NCBI RefSeq assembly: GCF_023276435.1
Contig: NZ_JALLPO010000051.1
Span: forward strand, 1 to 62,610
Reading direction: 5' to 3'
Source: Sphaerisporangium perillae
GTDB taxonomy: Bacteria; Actinomycetota; Actinomycetes; Streptosporangiales; Streptosporangiaceae
DNA length: 62,610 nucleotides
Below are positions 25,512-33,480 of this stretch, in pieces. The stretch's first letter is position 1; each line of letters starts with the position of its first letter. The translations under genes were made by a program, and so were the position numbers. The notes beneath the pieces were generated by a model. The model was not told where the DNA came from and ran no database searches. It worked only from the letters and a program-made list of their open reading frames with translations.

Positions 25512-25874
25512 ATGACAGACGTTTCGCAGATCATGAGCCGCTTCGAGGCGGCCGCGACCGACGCCGTCGAGCGAATAGGTCCGGTGGGGCTACGACGGCT
25601 GGCCGAGCTGATCGGACGTGACATGCCGCGGTCGTGGATCCTGAGGTCTGTGCCGACAACTGATTACCAGGAAGCGGCAGAGTCGATCACCGATGCCCTC
25701 CGGGAACTCGACGACTTCAGCGCAGAAGCCGCCGCCGCGTACCTCCGCGGTGTCGCGGCGGGATACGAATGCCACCCGGATTCGGTCACGGCAGAATCTG
25801 TCCGGAGCGGCCCATCGACGCATGCGGTGCCGCAAGAAGCCGACTCCGGCGCGGCCAGCGGATTGGTCTTTTAG
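25512..25874 (+). CDS. Hypothetical small acidic protein
   Basis: A 120-residue acidic, helical protein (MTDVSQIMSRFEAAATDAVE, DALRELDDFSAEAAAAYLRG). ATG 25512 follows CAGGGAGATTCCGTG; a GTG one codon upstream is an alternative. It lies 46 bp before the HNH endonuclease gene on the same strand and may belong with it. No family is recognised. Confidence 0.5.
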   Translation: MTDVSQIMSRFEAAATDAVERIGPVGLRRLAELIGRDMPRSWILRSVPTTDYQEAAESITDALRELDDFSAEAAAAYLRGVAAGYECHPDSVTAESVRSGPSTHAVPQEADSGAASGLVF

Positions 25875-25920
25875 GGCGATCGAGTGGCGGGGACGATCAA
25901 CGAGATAGACAATTCCCTGT

Positions 25921-26856
25921 ATGAAGGCATACGTCGGGGTGACCGATGGTGAGTGGTACCGGTTCCTTGCTGATCGCCCGGCGTTGACCGAAGTGAACTT
26001 CTGGCGGCCGTCCGGAGCGCGCGAGTTCCGGGTTCTCAGCCCCGGTGAGCCGTTCTTCTTCAAAAGTCACCACCCGCACAACCGCGTGATCGGTGGCGGG
26101 TTCTACAGCGGCTTCGCCCAGCTCCGCGTGTCCGAGGCCTGGGAGTTCTTCGGCCAGGCCAACGGTGCGGCTGACGTGGAAGAGATGCGCCGGCGGATAG
26201 GCAAATACCGAAGCCAGCCGATCGCCCCCGGTGAGGACCCGATCATCGGATGCGTCTTCATCCGCGACACACGCTTCTTCCCGCTCAACGATCCCGCCGG
26301 ACCTCCCCCGGACTTCGCCCCGAACATCGTGCAGGGCAAGGGGTACGATCTGGCGGTTCATCCGCAGGCCGGCTACTTCCAGGATCTGCTCTCGCGCCTG
26401 CTAGGAGCGCGCATGGAGATCGACCTCACCGAACCGTGGCACCGTGACGGCCCGGTATACGGCGATCCCCGTCTGGCTCCCCGCCGTCTCGGCCAGCAGT
26501 CCTTCCAGGCCGTGGTCCTGCGCGCCTACAACCGGCGATGCGCGATCACGGGAGAGAAGATCCGCCCAGTCCTGCAGGCCGCCCACATCCGTCCCCTCTC
26601 AGCGGGCGGCCAGCACCGCCTCGACAACGGCCTCTTGCTGCGCTCGGACGTGCACACACTTTTCGACCGCGGATACCTGGCGGTGGACCCCGACTACCGA
26701 CTGCGGGTCAGCCCACGGCTGCGCGACGAGTTCGGAAACGGCGAGGAGTTCTACCGGCGAGCCGGACAACCCATAGCCGTACCCGAGCACCGCACCGACC
26801 GCCCCAACCGCGAAGGCCTCGAGTGGCACTTGGACGAGATATTCCTGTCGCCCTAA
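25921..26856 (+). CDS. HNH endonuclease of the COG3440 predicted-restriction type
   Basis: A 311-residue protein. The C-terminal HNH domain (about 200-265) has CAITGEKIRPVLQAAHI and DNGLLLRSDVHTLFDRGYL, giving the His-Asn-His metal site with one of the usual cysteine pairs. The first ~150 residues (MKAYVGVTDGEWYRFLADRP, then EVNFWRPSG and GEPFFFKSHHPHNRVIGGGF) look like a PUA/EVE-like reader fold; such modules recognise modified bases in several type IV restriction enzymes. No methylase adjoins, which fits a modification-dependent role (inference). GACAAT ends 7 bp before ATG 25921, possibly a leaderless promoter. It converges on the GmrSD-like gene. Confidence 0.8.
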   Translation: MKAYVGVTDGEWYRFLADRPALTEVNFWRPSGAREFRVLSPGEPFFFKSHHPHNRVIGGGFYSGFAQLRVSEAWEFFGQANGAADVEEMRRRIGKYRSQPIAPGEDPIIGCVFIRDTRFFPLNDPAGPPPDFAPNIVQGKGYDLAVHPQAGYFQDLLSRLLGARMEIDLTEPWHRDGPVYGDPRLAPRRLGQQSFQAVVLRAYNRRCAITGEKIRPVLQAAHIRPLSAGGQHRLDNGLLLRSDVHTLFDRGYLAVDPDYRLRVSPRLRDEFGNGEEFYRRAGQPIAVPEHRTDRPNREGLEWHLDEIFLSP

Positions 26857-26940
26857 CCCAGACGGCCCGTTCTGTCGCCGAGCTTCTTGCCAAGATGCCA
26901 TTACAACGACACGCACGAGAGGCGAGAAGCCACGGCCCTT

Positions 26941-29466
26941 TCAATTTGGGTCCTGCGCTCCCTTGACGTGGCTTGCCGACCAGTCAAGCGCCGAAACCAC
27001 TACATCCCAAACGGCGTCGTTCGCCAACAGGTCAATGTCGAACGAGGGGTACAGGTCCAACTTGGCCGCGGGCAGCTCCACACCCGGCGCCTCGTTTAGC
27101 CTTCGGCGCAGCTCGTCGCGGAGGATGAGGTCGTTGAACGGGACTCGCTTCTTCAGCGTGGCGAAGGGCACCTCTACCGTCTTGGCGTAGAAGCGGACGA
27201 TGGGCAGGATGTCCTTGCCGAGCTTGATGATAGGGGCGCAGGATGCCCCTGCCGCCCGGCCGAACTGCACCTCACCGCCACGGCCGCGCCACCATTCCAA
27301 CAAACGGGATACTGCCCCGGCCGCCTGCGGACCTTTCGTCTCACCCAACTGCTGGAAGAAGCGCTGCTCGTGTTCGCCGAGTTGGACGTAACCGTCGTCT
27401 CCGGCGAGCTCCGCCTCACCCAGGTCCACCGCCCCAGGCAGCTCCAGCAGCTCGGCCAGCTCTCGCGCCGAGATCCGCTGGCTGGGATCCGCCCGATCGG
27501 CGTCATCCAACTTGATGCCCTCTGCACGGAGAACCTCATGAATGTCGCGATCATCGTTCTCATCCACCCAGTGAAATCCCGGCGAGACCTGCCCTGTCGC
27601 AGTGAGCACCCGGTGGGCGTTAAGCACCTGCGACGTGGACAGATGGACACCGACGGGGACGGCGTGTGACCCGATCAGCTCCGCCAGATCGCCGTAAGTG
27701 GTCCACGTGCCCGCAGGCAGTGCCGCGAGCGCGGAGTGGAGCAGCGTCCAATCACGGGATGGGCCGACCGGACCGACGTCCAGCGGACTCGGCCAGATCT
27801 CGATAGCCCGCGAGGCGAGTTCGTCGGCGCGGGAGTGGATCTCCGCCTTGCCCCAGCGCTCGTGCTTGGCGATCTCCTGGTTCATGACGAGACTGGTGTG
27901 GGCCAGGAAGTCACGCTTCTTCGCGAAGGACATGTTGCTCAGCTCGGAGTTATAGCCGCTGAGCGTCAGGTTGCCGAGGGTGTGCACGAGCTCCTTGTGG
28001 ATCCGCTCGGCATCCCCTTCGGTGGCGAGCTGCTCTCGCCATTCAGCCGTCGGCGACTGTGGAAGCACGTGCTCGATGGTGATCTTCTTGTCCGAGAGCT
28101 CGACCGACTCCTTGCCGCCGTACGACTTCTCCAGCCTCCGAAGCACGAGTTTCTGCTGTGCGGTACGCCCTTGCCAGTAGAACGCCCGGTTGCGGACATC
28201 GGAACGGAACTGCTCGTCCGAGGACCAGAACAGCCGAGCCGGCGAAAGACTCGCACGCACGACATTGGCCACCGGCTCTTCACCGGTCAGCTCGGAGGTC
28301 AGCCGCATGAAGATCTTGTTGAGGTTACCGGTCGTGACTCCCCCGATGAGACGGCGGACCAGGAAGCTCTCGATGTAACTCTGCGCCTCCACCACCTTGT
28401 CTTCAGACACCTCGCCGCCGTCGTGGAGTTCGAGCAAGCGCATGATGACGGGATAGGCGGTGTTGCCCTTCCACTCGTTCAGGAAACGCAGCCGCGCATC
28501 GATCTCCGATCCGCCGTTCGGTTCCAAGATCCGCTGCAGGTACCGGGCGCGGCGGGCGAGGTTCTTGACGTACTCCTCGACGTGATCCTCGACGTGCCTC
28601 TTGTCCATGGTCACGGACCGGAGCAGTTCCTGGTGACCGCGGTAGGTGTCGTTGTACTGGGCCTCGTCACCCCGGTCGAGGACCAGAGCCAGGTACATCA
28701 GCTGGTCCATCCCCTTGGGACCGAGCTTCTTCTGCATCGGCAGCCAGTAGGTGTCGTAGACGAACTGACCCTTGGTGGGCAGGTGCATGAAGACGTAGTT
28801 GCGGATCAGGTCGACCTGACTGAGCCGCGTGCCCGTGTTGTTGATCGACTCGAAGATCCGGAAGGCGTTGTCGTCGCCCTCCACGACGATCTGGACGACG
28901 TTCAGCCGGTTCAGCACGACGCTCTCGATACGGGCGATGTCATGCGGATCGGCCGGATCGTCGACCTCGACGAGCTTGGTACGGAAGAACTGGTAAGCGC
29001 TTGCGATCAGGCTGCCGGTGGCGCCGAACGGCTGACCTTCCACGCAATCTTTGAACGCCTGCCGGTCCACCTGGGTCGGCAGCAGGCGGTATCGCGCATC
29101 GCCGGGGCGGAACCTGTTGATGAGGTGCGTCTCATTGATCCGCTCCCGGTGCAGCGGGTCCTCAGCAGCCTGGTGATCGCGCAAAGCACACAGGGCCACC
29201 ATCAGGGTGGTCAGACGTTGCTGACCATCGACCACCAACCACTCGTAATTACCCGGCGAGTTGTTGGGACCGGGAGCCAGGACCACCGAGCCGAGGAAAT
29301 GGCTGTTGTCCTTGCCCTGCTCGATCCGATCGGCCTGGATCTCGATGTCCCTCCACAGGGTGGCGAGCTGCTCGCGCTCCCAGGAGTACGGCCGCTGGTA
29401 CAGCGGCACGAGCAACTGCTGCTCGCCACCGATGAGTCCGCGCAGCGTCGTCTCGTTGGCCTTCAC
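26941..29466 (-). CDS. GmrSD-type (DUF262/DUF1524) restriction protein fused to an alkyltransferase-like domain
   Basis: An 841-residue protein. DUF262 lies at the N-terminus (LLVPLYQRPYSWEREQL; the ParB-like nucleotide motif VVDGQQRLTTL near residue 79; FESINNTGTRLSQVDLIRN). DUF1524 with its HNH-type nuclease follows (ITIEHVLPQSPTAEW near 462; HTLGNLTLSGYN). From about 565 a segment reads ALPAGTWTTYGDLAELIG, NAHRVLTATGQVSPGFHW. This is the helix-turn-helix half of O6-alkylguanine transferases with the PCHR cysteine absent, as in alkyltransferase-like proteins. The last ~130 residues are unassigned. GmrSD proteins cut glucosylated or otherwise modified phage DNA; here a lesion-reading module may choose targets. 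GTG 29466 behind AAGGGGTCGGT is preferred to upstream in-frame starts. Confidence 0.82.
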   Translation of the reverse strand: MKANETTLRGLIGGEQQLLVPLYQRPYSWEREQLATLWRDIEIQADRIEQGKDNSHFLGSVVLAPGPNNSPGNYEWLVVDGQQRLTTLMVALCALRDHQAAEDPLHRERINETHLINRFRPGDARYRLLPTQVDRQAFKDCVEGQPFGATGSLIASAYQFFRTKLVEVDDPADPHDIARIESVVLNRLNVVQIVVEGDDNAFRIFESINNTGTRLSQVDLIRNYVFMHLPTKGQFVYDTYWLPMQKKLGPKGMDQLMYLALVLDRGDEAQYNDTYRGHQELLRSVTMDKRHVEDHVEEYVKNLARRARYLQRILEPNGGSEIDARLRFLNEWKGNTAYPVIMRLLELHDGGEVSEDKVVEAQSYIESFLVRRLIGGVTTGNLNKIFMRLTSELTGEEPVANVVRASLSPARLFWSSDEQFRSDVRNRAFYWQGRTAQQKLVLRRLEKSYGGKESVELSDKKITIEHVLPQSPTAEWREQLATEGDAERIHKELVHTLGNLTLSGYNSELSNMSFAKKRDFLAHTSLVMNQEIAKHERWGKAEIHSRADELASRAIEIWPSPLDVGPVGPSRDWTLLHSALAALPAGTWTTYGDLAELIGSHAVPVGVHLSTSQVLNAHRVLTATGQVSPGFHWVDENDDRDIHEVLRAEGIKLDDADRADPSQRISARELAELLELPGAVDLGEAELAGDDGYVQLGEHEQRFFQQLGETKGPQAAGAVSRLLEWWRGRGGEVQFGRAAGASCAPIIKLGKDILPIVRFYAKTVEVPFATLKKRVPFNDLILRDELRRRLNEAPGVELPAAKLDLYPSFDIDLLANDAVWDVVVSALDWSASHVKGAQDPN

Positions 29467-29750
29467 ACCGACCCCTTGGAAATGCAGAACCCAAGCAAGA
29501 CCAACGATCTTCGCACGTTCCATTGGTCTGAGTAAATGGAACACCCGAAAAGGGAACTCTGAATCCCTCACTCCAGCCACCAAGTACACATACTTCGCAT
29601 TCCGGAAAGACGCCGCAGTTCTGGTGCCAGGCGTCCTCGGGGTGATCACGTCTCAAGCAGTAGTGCTGAATCCGCTGCCGGCCAAGAGCCGCGCAAGGCG
29701 TCCGCTCGTGCCGCCAAAGATGGTTCCCCCAATAGCCCGCAGAATGGCCG
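29467..29750. other. Intergenic gap inside the defence block
   Basis: The GmrSD-like frame stays open to 29649, but its residues before the GTG at 29466 look non-coding. No other gene, repeat or terminator was recognised. A promoter for the GmrSD-like gene could lie here, which would separate it from the genes upstream. Confidence 0.4.
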
Positions 29751-30545
29751 TCAGAGGGAGCGGCGCTGGTTGAACCAGTTCGCCAGTCGTTTGAGATCAT
29801 CCGGAGTGGCCGTCCGCGGGGGCACGGGTCCGGGAATCTTCACGATTTTCCGGGGTACCGGTTCGGGAGTGGTGATGATTTCCGGGGCCACCGTTGCAGT
29901 CTTCGGCTGCCGCCTTTTCGGTATCTGGGCCTTGACCTGGACGGTCTTACCGTTCGCAGACCTCGACCTCGCAGACGGAGGGCCAGGGCGGGGAGCGGGC
30001 TCATTACCGTTCTCGGCGTTCATCTTCTCCTTGGCCCAGGCGAGGTGCTCCTTCAGAATCGGGCGGACTTGGTCGGCACGTTCCACCTTGGCCTGACCGA
30101 GGAGACCGAATCCTGTGCTGCACAGGCCAAACACGCGCGCTGTGTTGTTTTGCTGTCTCGCCTTATTGATCTCCTCCACCAACCGGGTCAAGCGGGCATC
30201 CGGGCCTTTGGACGGCGCCGCGGGACGTGGTGAGGTGACGCGTGCGGAAGGGACGCGCTTCGCGGGAGGCGCAGGCTGCGTACGACCGGTGGGCTGGCGG
30301 TTCGCCGGTGGCTTCACTTGGTCAGGGCCGCTGGCACGCGTCTCCGTCGACGCCGCGCCGTAGAGCTGTTCCTTGAGCGACTCACGGAAATCGCGATAGT
30401 CGTCACGGGCAAGGGGGTCGCCCCCGAAACCGGAGTGGCCGAAGACCGCCGCGTCCTGGAGCGTGGCCTCCTCCAACCGCTGCTCTGTGGCGGCCGTCGC
30501 CATCATGACTTGCCGCTTTGACCTGTCCCAGTTCAAACCCGCCAT
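29751..30545 (-). CDS. Hypothetical basic protein of the defence block
   Basis: A 264-residue protein with an N-terminal motif (MAGLNWDRSKRQVMM), long proline/arginine-rich disordered linkers (about 70-110 and 180-240), a helical middle (ARLTRLVEEINKARQQNNTA, LKEHLAWAKEKM) and a C-terminal LKRLANWFNQRRSL. No family is recognised. It lies 34 bp behind the N6-methylase gene and is probably co-transcribed. Its build suggests a DNA- or RNA-binding adaptor rather than an enzyme (inference). Confidence 0.55.
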   Translation of the reverse strand: MAGLNWDRSKRQVMMATAATEQRLEEATLQDAAVFGHSGFGGDPLARDDYRDFRESLKEQLYGAASTETRASGPDQVKPPANRQPTGRTQPAPPAKRVPSARVTSPRPAAPSKGPDARLTRLVEEINKARQQNNTARVFGLCSTGFGLLGQAKVERADQVRPILKEHLAWAKEKMNAENGNEPAPRPGPPSARSRSANGKTVQVKAQIPKRRQPKTATVAPEIITTPEPVPRKIVKIPGPVPPRTATPDDLKRLANWFNQRRSL

Positions 30546-30579
30546 GGATCCCTCCCAGCGTCTTCACACAGGAGGTTCA

Positions 30580-32583
30580 TCAGGGCGCCCCGAGAGTCCC
30601 GTTGCCGAGCGCGGCCAGCCCTGCTTTGACCAGGGCGGATGCCTGGTTCGTGACCTGGTTGACGGTCTCTTCGACTGCTTGCAAGCGCTGGAATGCCTCG
30701 CCGAGCCGGCGCTGCTCCTCCAGCGGGAGCCGAGGGATCTCCACCCGGCGGATCTCGGATCGCGAGGTTGCCGTGTGGCCGCGGTCGCTCGCCTGATCAC
30801 CCGCGATTCTCAGGAACCCTGCCAAGCACACCGGATCGACGCGTTCCGGATCCACGCGTAGGAGAAGGAGTCCAGGGCCGAGTACGGCACCGCCCTCATG
30901 CACCACGCGTGCGGCGAAGGCCCGGCCACCCAGGGGGAAGACCACGTCACCGGGCTCGACGACCACCATGTCCGGGGCGGTGGAGACACGTCCGGTCGGC
31001 GCCCTGCCGGCGATCACATCCTCCACTGTCAGCATGGGGATGTTCCCTGACACCGGTTCGGATCTAGGCGCCTGGTGAACGCCGAGGGCCCCGGCCCGAG
31101 CCTGCTCCGCGATCGTGGTCCTGGACAGTTCCCCACCACCACCGGCCCTCAATGTAGGCAGGCCGTCCCGATCAAAGGTCCTGAACGTGCGTAGGTCCTC
31201 CAGGGCGCGTTGGAGTGCGTTGGCAGAGGAACCGACAGCGTCGAGGGACGTCATGAACCCTGGTCCGCTACTACCGCCCGACCGCCTGCCGGCGTGCCGC
31301 CCGGGGGTCAGATCCAGGTCCTCATCGAGGAGATCGATAAGAGGGACGATGCCGTCCACCTCGGCAGAGGAGTGGAAGTCGCGCCATCGTTCCAGGACCG
31401 TCTCGCGGAGCTGCGTCCAAGGCAGCTCTGTGACATCCATCATCAGAATCCGTGACGGGACCGGGTCCCCGGCTTGCGGTCTACGCAGGATCCACAGGTG
31501 GGGCGCTCCAAGAGCGTTCGGCGCCGCGCCCGCGGGGAGTGCTATGACGGCACGCAGGGCACCGGTGCGCAGCAGTCGCGCCCGGATCCGGCGGCCGGAG
31601 CGGCGGTCCGCGGCGGCCGCCGGCATCAGCACGACGACGTGTCCGCCCGGCCGGACATGGAACAGCCCGTGCTGCACCCATGGCAGCTCAGGCTCTCCGC
31701 GTGGCGGCACGCCGTACTCCCAGCGGACGTCACCGGCCAGTTCCTCATATCCCCAGCTGCGCTCGCCGAAGGGCGGGCCGCAGACGACGGCGTCAGCCTG
31801 GAGGGAACCGAACGCAGAGGCGAACGAAGAGCCGAATCGGTCTTCACGCAAGGAGTCTCCGGCTCGGAGGGACGCCTCATGCCCGTGCAGCAGGAGCCGT
31901 ACGGCGGCGATCCGCGCCGCGGCCTCGTCCCGGTCCTGGCCGAGGAGCCTCGTCGCACCCGCGGCGGCCGTGGCCAGCAGCAGGTTCCCCACTCCGCACG
32001 CGGGATCGAGGATCGTGCCGCCCTCGGCCGCGGCCAGGTCCGCCATGAGGCCGGCCACCTCGGGCGGCAGGACGGCGACCCGCCGGGAGTGGGCTTCGAG
32101 ATAGCGGGCGTGGAGAAAATCGAAGGTCGCCTGCGCGCCTCGCCGCTCCGCCAGTTCGGCGACCGCACGCAGCAGGGAAAGCTCGATCGTCACCGACGAC
32201 GTGCCCGGAAGGTACTCGGCAGTGAACTCCTGGGAGGAGATCTCCACGTCCCCCCGACGGGCCACCTGCTTCCATTTCGCCGGTGATCTGTCGAGGAAGA
32301 GGAGGAACGCTCCCAGGTGTCCGACGACCTCTGCGAGTTGAAGGTCCTCGACACCCGCCCGAACCTGCTGCCAGACGCGCTCGTCGAGTGGCACCTCGGC
32401 GAGCTTGCCCTGGCGACGTAGCCACTCCCCCACGTCTTCCAGGGAGAACAGCGGGCTGCTGGACGTCCCGCCGACGGGCGAAGGGAAGTCGTCGAACCTG
32501 CGGCGCCAGTTGCTGACGGCGGCGCGCCCGACACCTGCGACCCGTGCGATGTCGGCCGCCGTAACCGTGGGGCTGTGGTGCAT
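30580..32583 (-). CDS. N6-adenine DNA methylase with HsdS-like recognition tail
   Basis: A 667-residue protein. The start carries a helix-turn-helix (ADIARVAGVGRAAVSNWRRR, residues 9-28). The methylase core has the SAM-binding motif I TILDPACGVGNLLLA (near 190) and motif IV VVCGPPFGERSW (near 272), where GPPF stands in place of the common NPPF. The final ~190 residues (GNIPMLTVEDVIAGR, VVVEPGDVVFPLGG, PLEEQRRLGEAFQRLQ) resemble a type I specificity half-domain. It may thus be a self-targeting methylase of the type IIG/I kind without a nuclease. It starts 4 bp after the kinase stop. It probably marks host DNA for the nucleases encoded in the block. Confidence 0.8.
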   Translation of the reverse strand: MHHSPTVTAADIARVAGVGRAAVSNWRRRFDDFPSPVGGTSSSPLFSLEDVGEWLRRQGKLAEVPLDERVWQQVRAGVEDLQLAEVVGHLGAFLLFLDRSPAKWKQVARRGDVEISSQEFTAEYLPGTSSVTIELSLLRAVAELAERRGAQATFDFLHARYLEAHSRRVAVLPPEVAGLMADLAAAEGGTILDPACGVGNLLLATAAAGATRLLGQDRDEAAARIAAVRLLLHGHEASLRAGDSLREDRFGSSFASAFGSLQADAVVCGPPFGERSWGYEELAGDVRWEYGVPPRGEPELPWVQHGLFHVRPGGHVVVLMPAAAADRRSGRRIRARLLRTGALRAVIALPAGAAPNALGAPHLWILRRPQAGDPVPSRILMMDVTELPWTQLRETVLERWRDFHSSAEVDGIVPLIDLLDEDLDLTPGRHAGRRSGGSSGPGFMTSLDAVGSSANALQRALEDLRTFRTFDRDGLPTLRAGGGGELSRTTIAEQARAGALGVHQAPRSEPVSGNIPMLTVEDVIAGRAPTGRVSTAPDMVVVEPGDVVFPLGGRAFAARVVHEGGAVLGPGLLLLRVDPERVDPVCLAGFLRIAGDQASDRGHTATSRSEIRRVEIPRLPLEEQRRLGEAFQRLQAVEETVNQVTNQASALVKAGLAALGNGTLGAP

Positions 32584-32586
32584 GGT

Positions 32587-33480
32587 TTATCCCAAACTTG
32601 CGAGTACCGCCGAGTACATGTGAACGGGATCGTTGGACAGGTCGTGGGCGACCCAGCCGGGTAGCGGCGGAAGGTCGTGGGCCCACGGACGCAGACTGCG
32701 GTAGACCGATACGGCGTTATCAGGACGCCGGCCCGGGTCCTTGGCAAGCAACTGAAGCGTCAGCTTTTCCAGCTCGCCAGGAACCTTTTCCATCGCCGGC
32801 GGGTCCTCCTTCAGGCCCCGGGTGATCTCCGTCATCAGGTCCCGCGACTCGAACGGTCGAGAGCCGGTGAGGAGTTCGTACAGGACGCAGCCGACGGTGT
32901 AGAGGTCGCTGGCGCGGCTAGCGCCGGCGCCTTCAACCAGTTCGGGCGCCATGTAGCGCGCGCTTCCCGGGCTCTCCCCTGTCTGGGTGATCCGGGAGAA
33001 CTCGTTGGCGCCGGGTGAGGTCGCGACGCCGAAGTCGATGACCTTGACCGCTCCGTCCCGGCACAGCACGAGGTTTTCGGGCTTGACGTCGCGGTGGAGC
33101 AGGTCGGCCCCGTGTGCCGCGGCGAGTACGGCGCACACCTGGGCACAGATGAAGGCCGCCCAGGGCACGGGCAGGGAGCCTTGCTCGTCCTTGAGCTTCC
33201 CGACGGAGTCTCCGCTGAGCGACTCCATGATCATGTACAGGTCGCCGTCGTCGCCGAAGTCGAACACCACCGGGACCCCTGGATGGCGGAGCCGGGCGGT
33301 GATCCGGGCCTCGCGGTTGAACCGGCGCCGTGCGTCCTTCGCCGACGCCAGGTCGGCCGAGTTGATGAGCTTGATGGCGACCGGCCGGTTGAGCCGCAGG
33401 TCAATGCCCTCCCAGACCTCGCCCATTCCGCCCCGCCCGATGGGCGAGGTGATCCGGTAGCGCTCGGCGATGGTCCTCAC
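32587..33480 (-). CDS. Ser/Thr protein kinase (Hanks type), soluble
   Basis: A 297-residue protein that is almost all kinase domain: glycine loop SPIGRGGMGEVWEG, ATP-binding Lys in VAIKLI, catalytic loop LLHRDVKPENLVL, metal-binding Asp in VIDFGVA and YMAPELVEG. No membrane span or sensor domain follows. GTG 33480 is chosen because it overlaps the helicase stop as GTGA; the frame is open far upstream but only as a shadow of the helicase. Being embedded between a helicase and a methylase, it probably regulates the defence proteins, as PglW kinase does in phage growth limitation (analogy). Confidence 0.85.
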   Translation of the reverse strand: MRTIAERYRITSPIGRGGMGEVWEGIDLRLNRPVAIKLINSADLASAKDARRRFNREARITARLRHPGVPVVFDFGDDGDLYMIMESLSGDSVGKLKDEQGSLPVPWAAFICAQVCAVLAAAHGADLLHRDVKPENLVLCRDGAVKVIDFGVATSPGANEFSRITQTGESPGSARYMAPELVEGAGASRASDLYTVGCVLYELLTGSRPFESRDLMTEITRGLKEDPPAMEKVPGELEKLTLQLLAKDPGRRPDNAVSVYRSLRPWAHDLPPLPGWVAHDLSNDPVHMYSAVLASLG

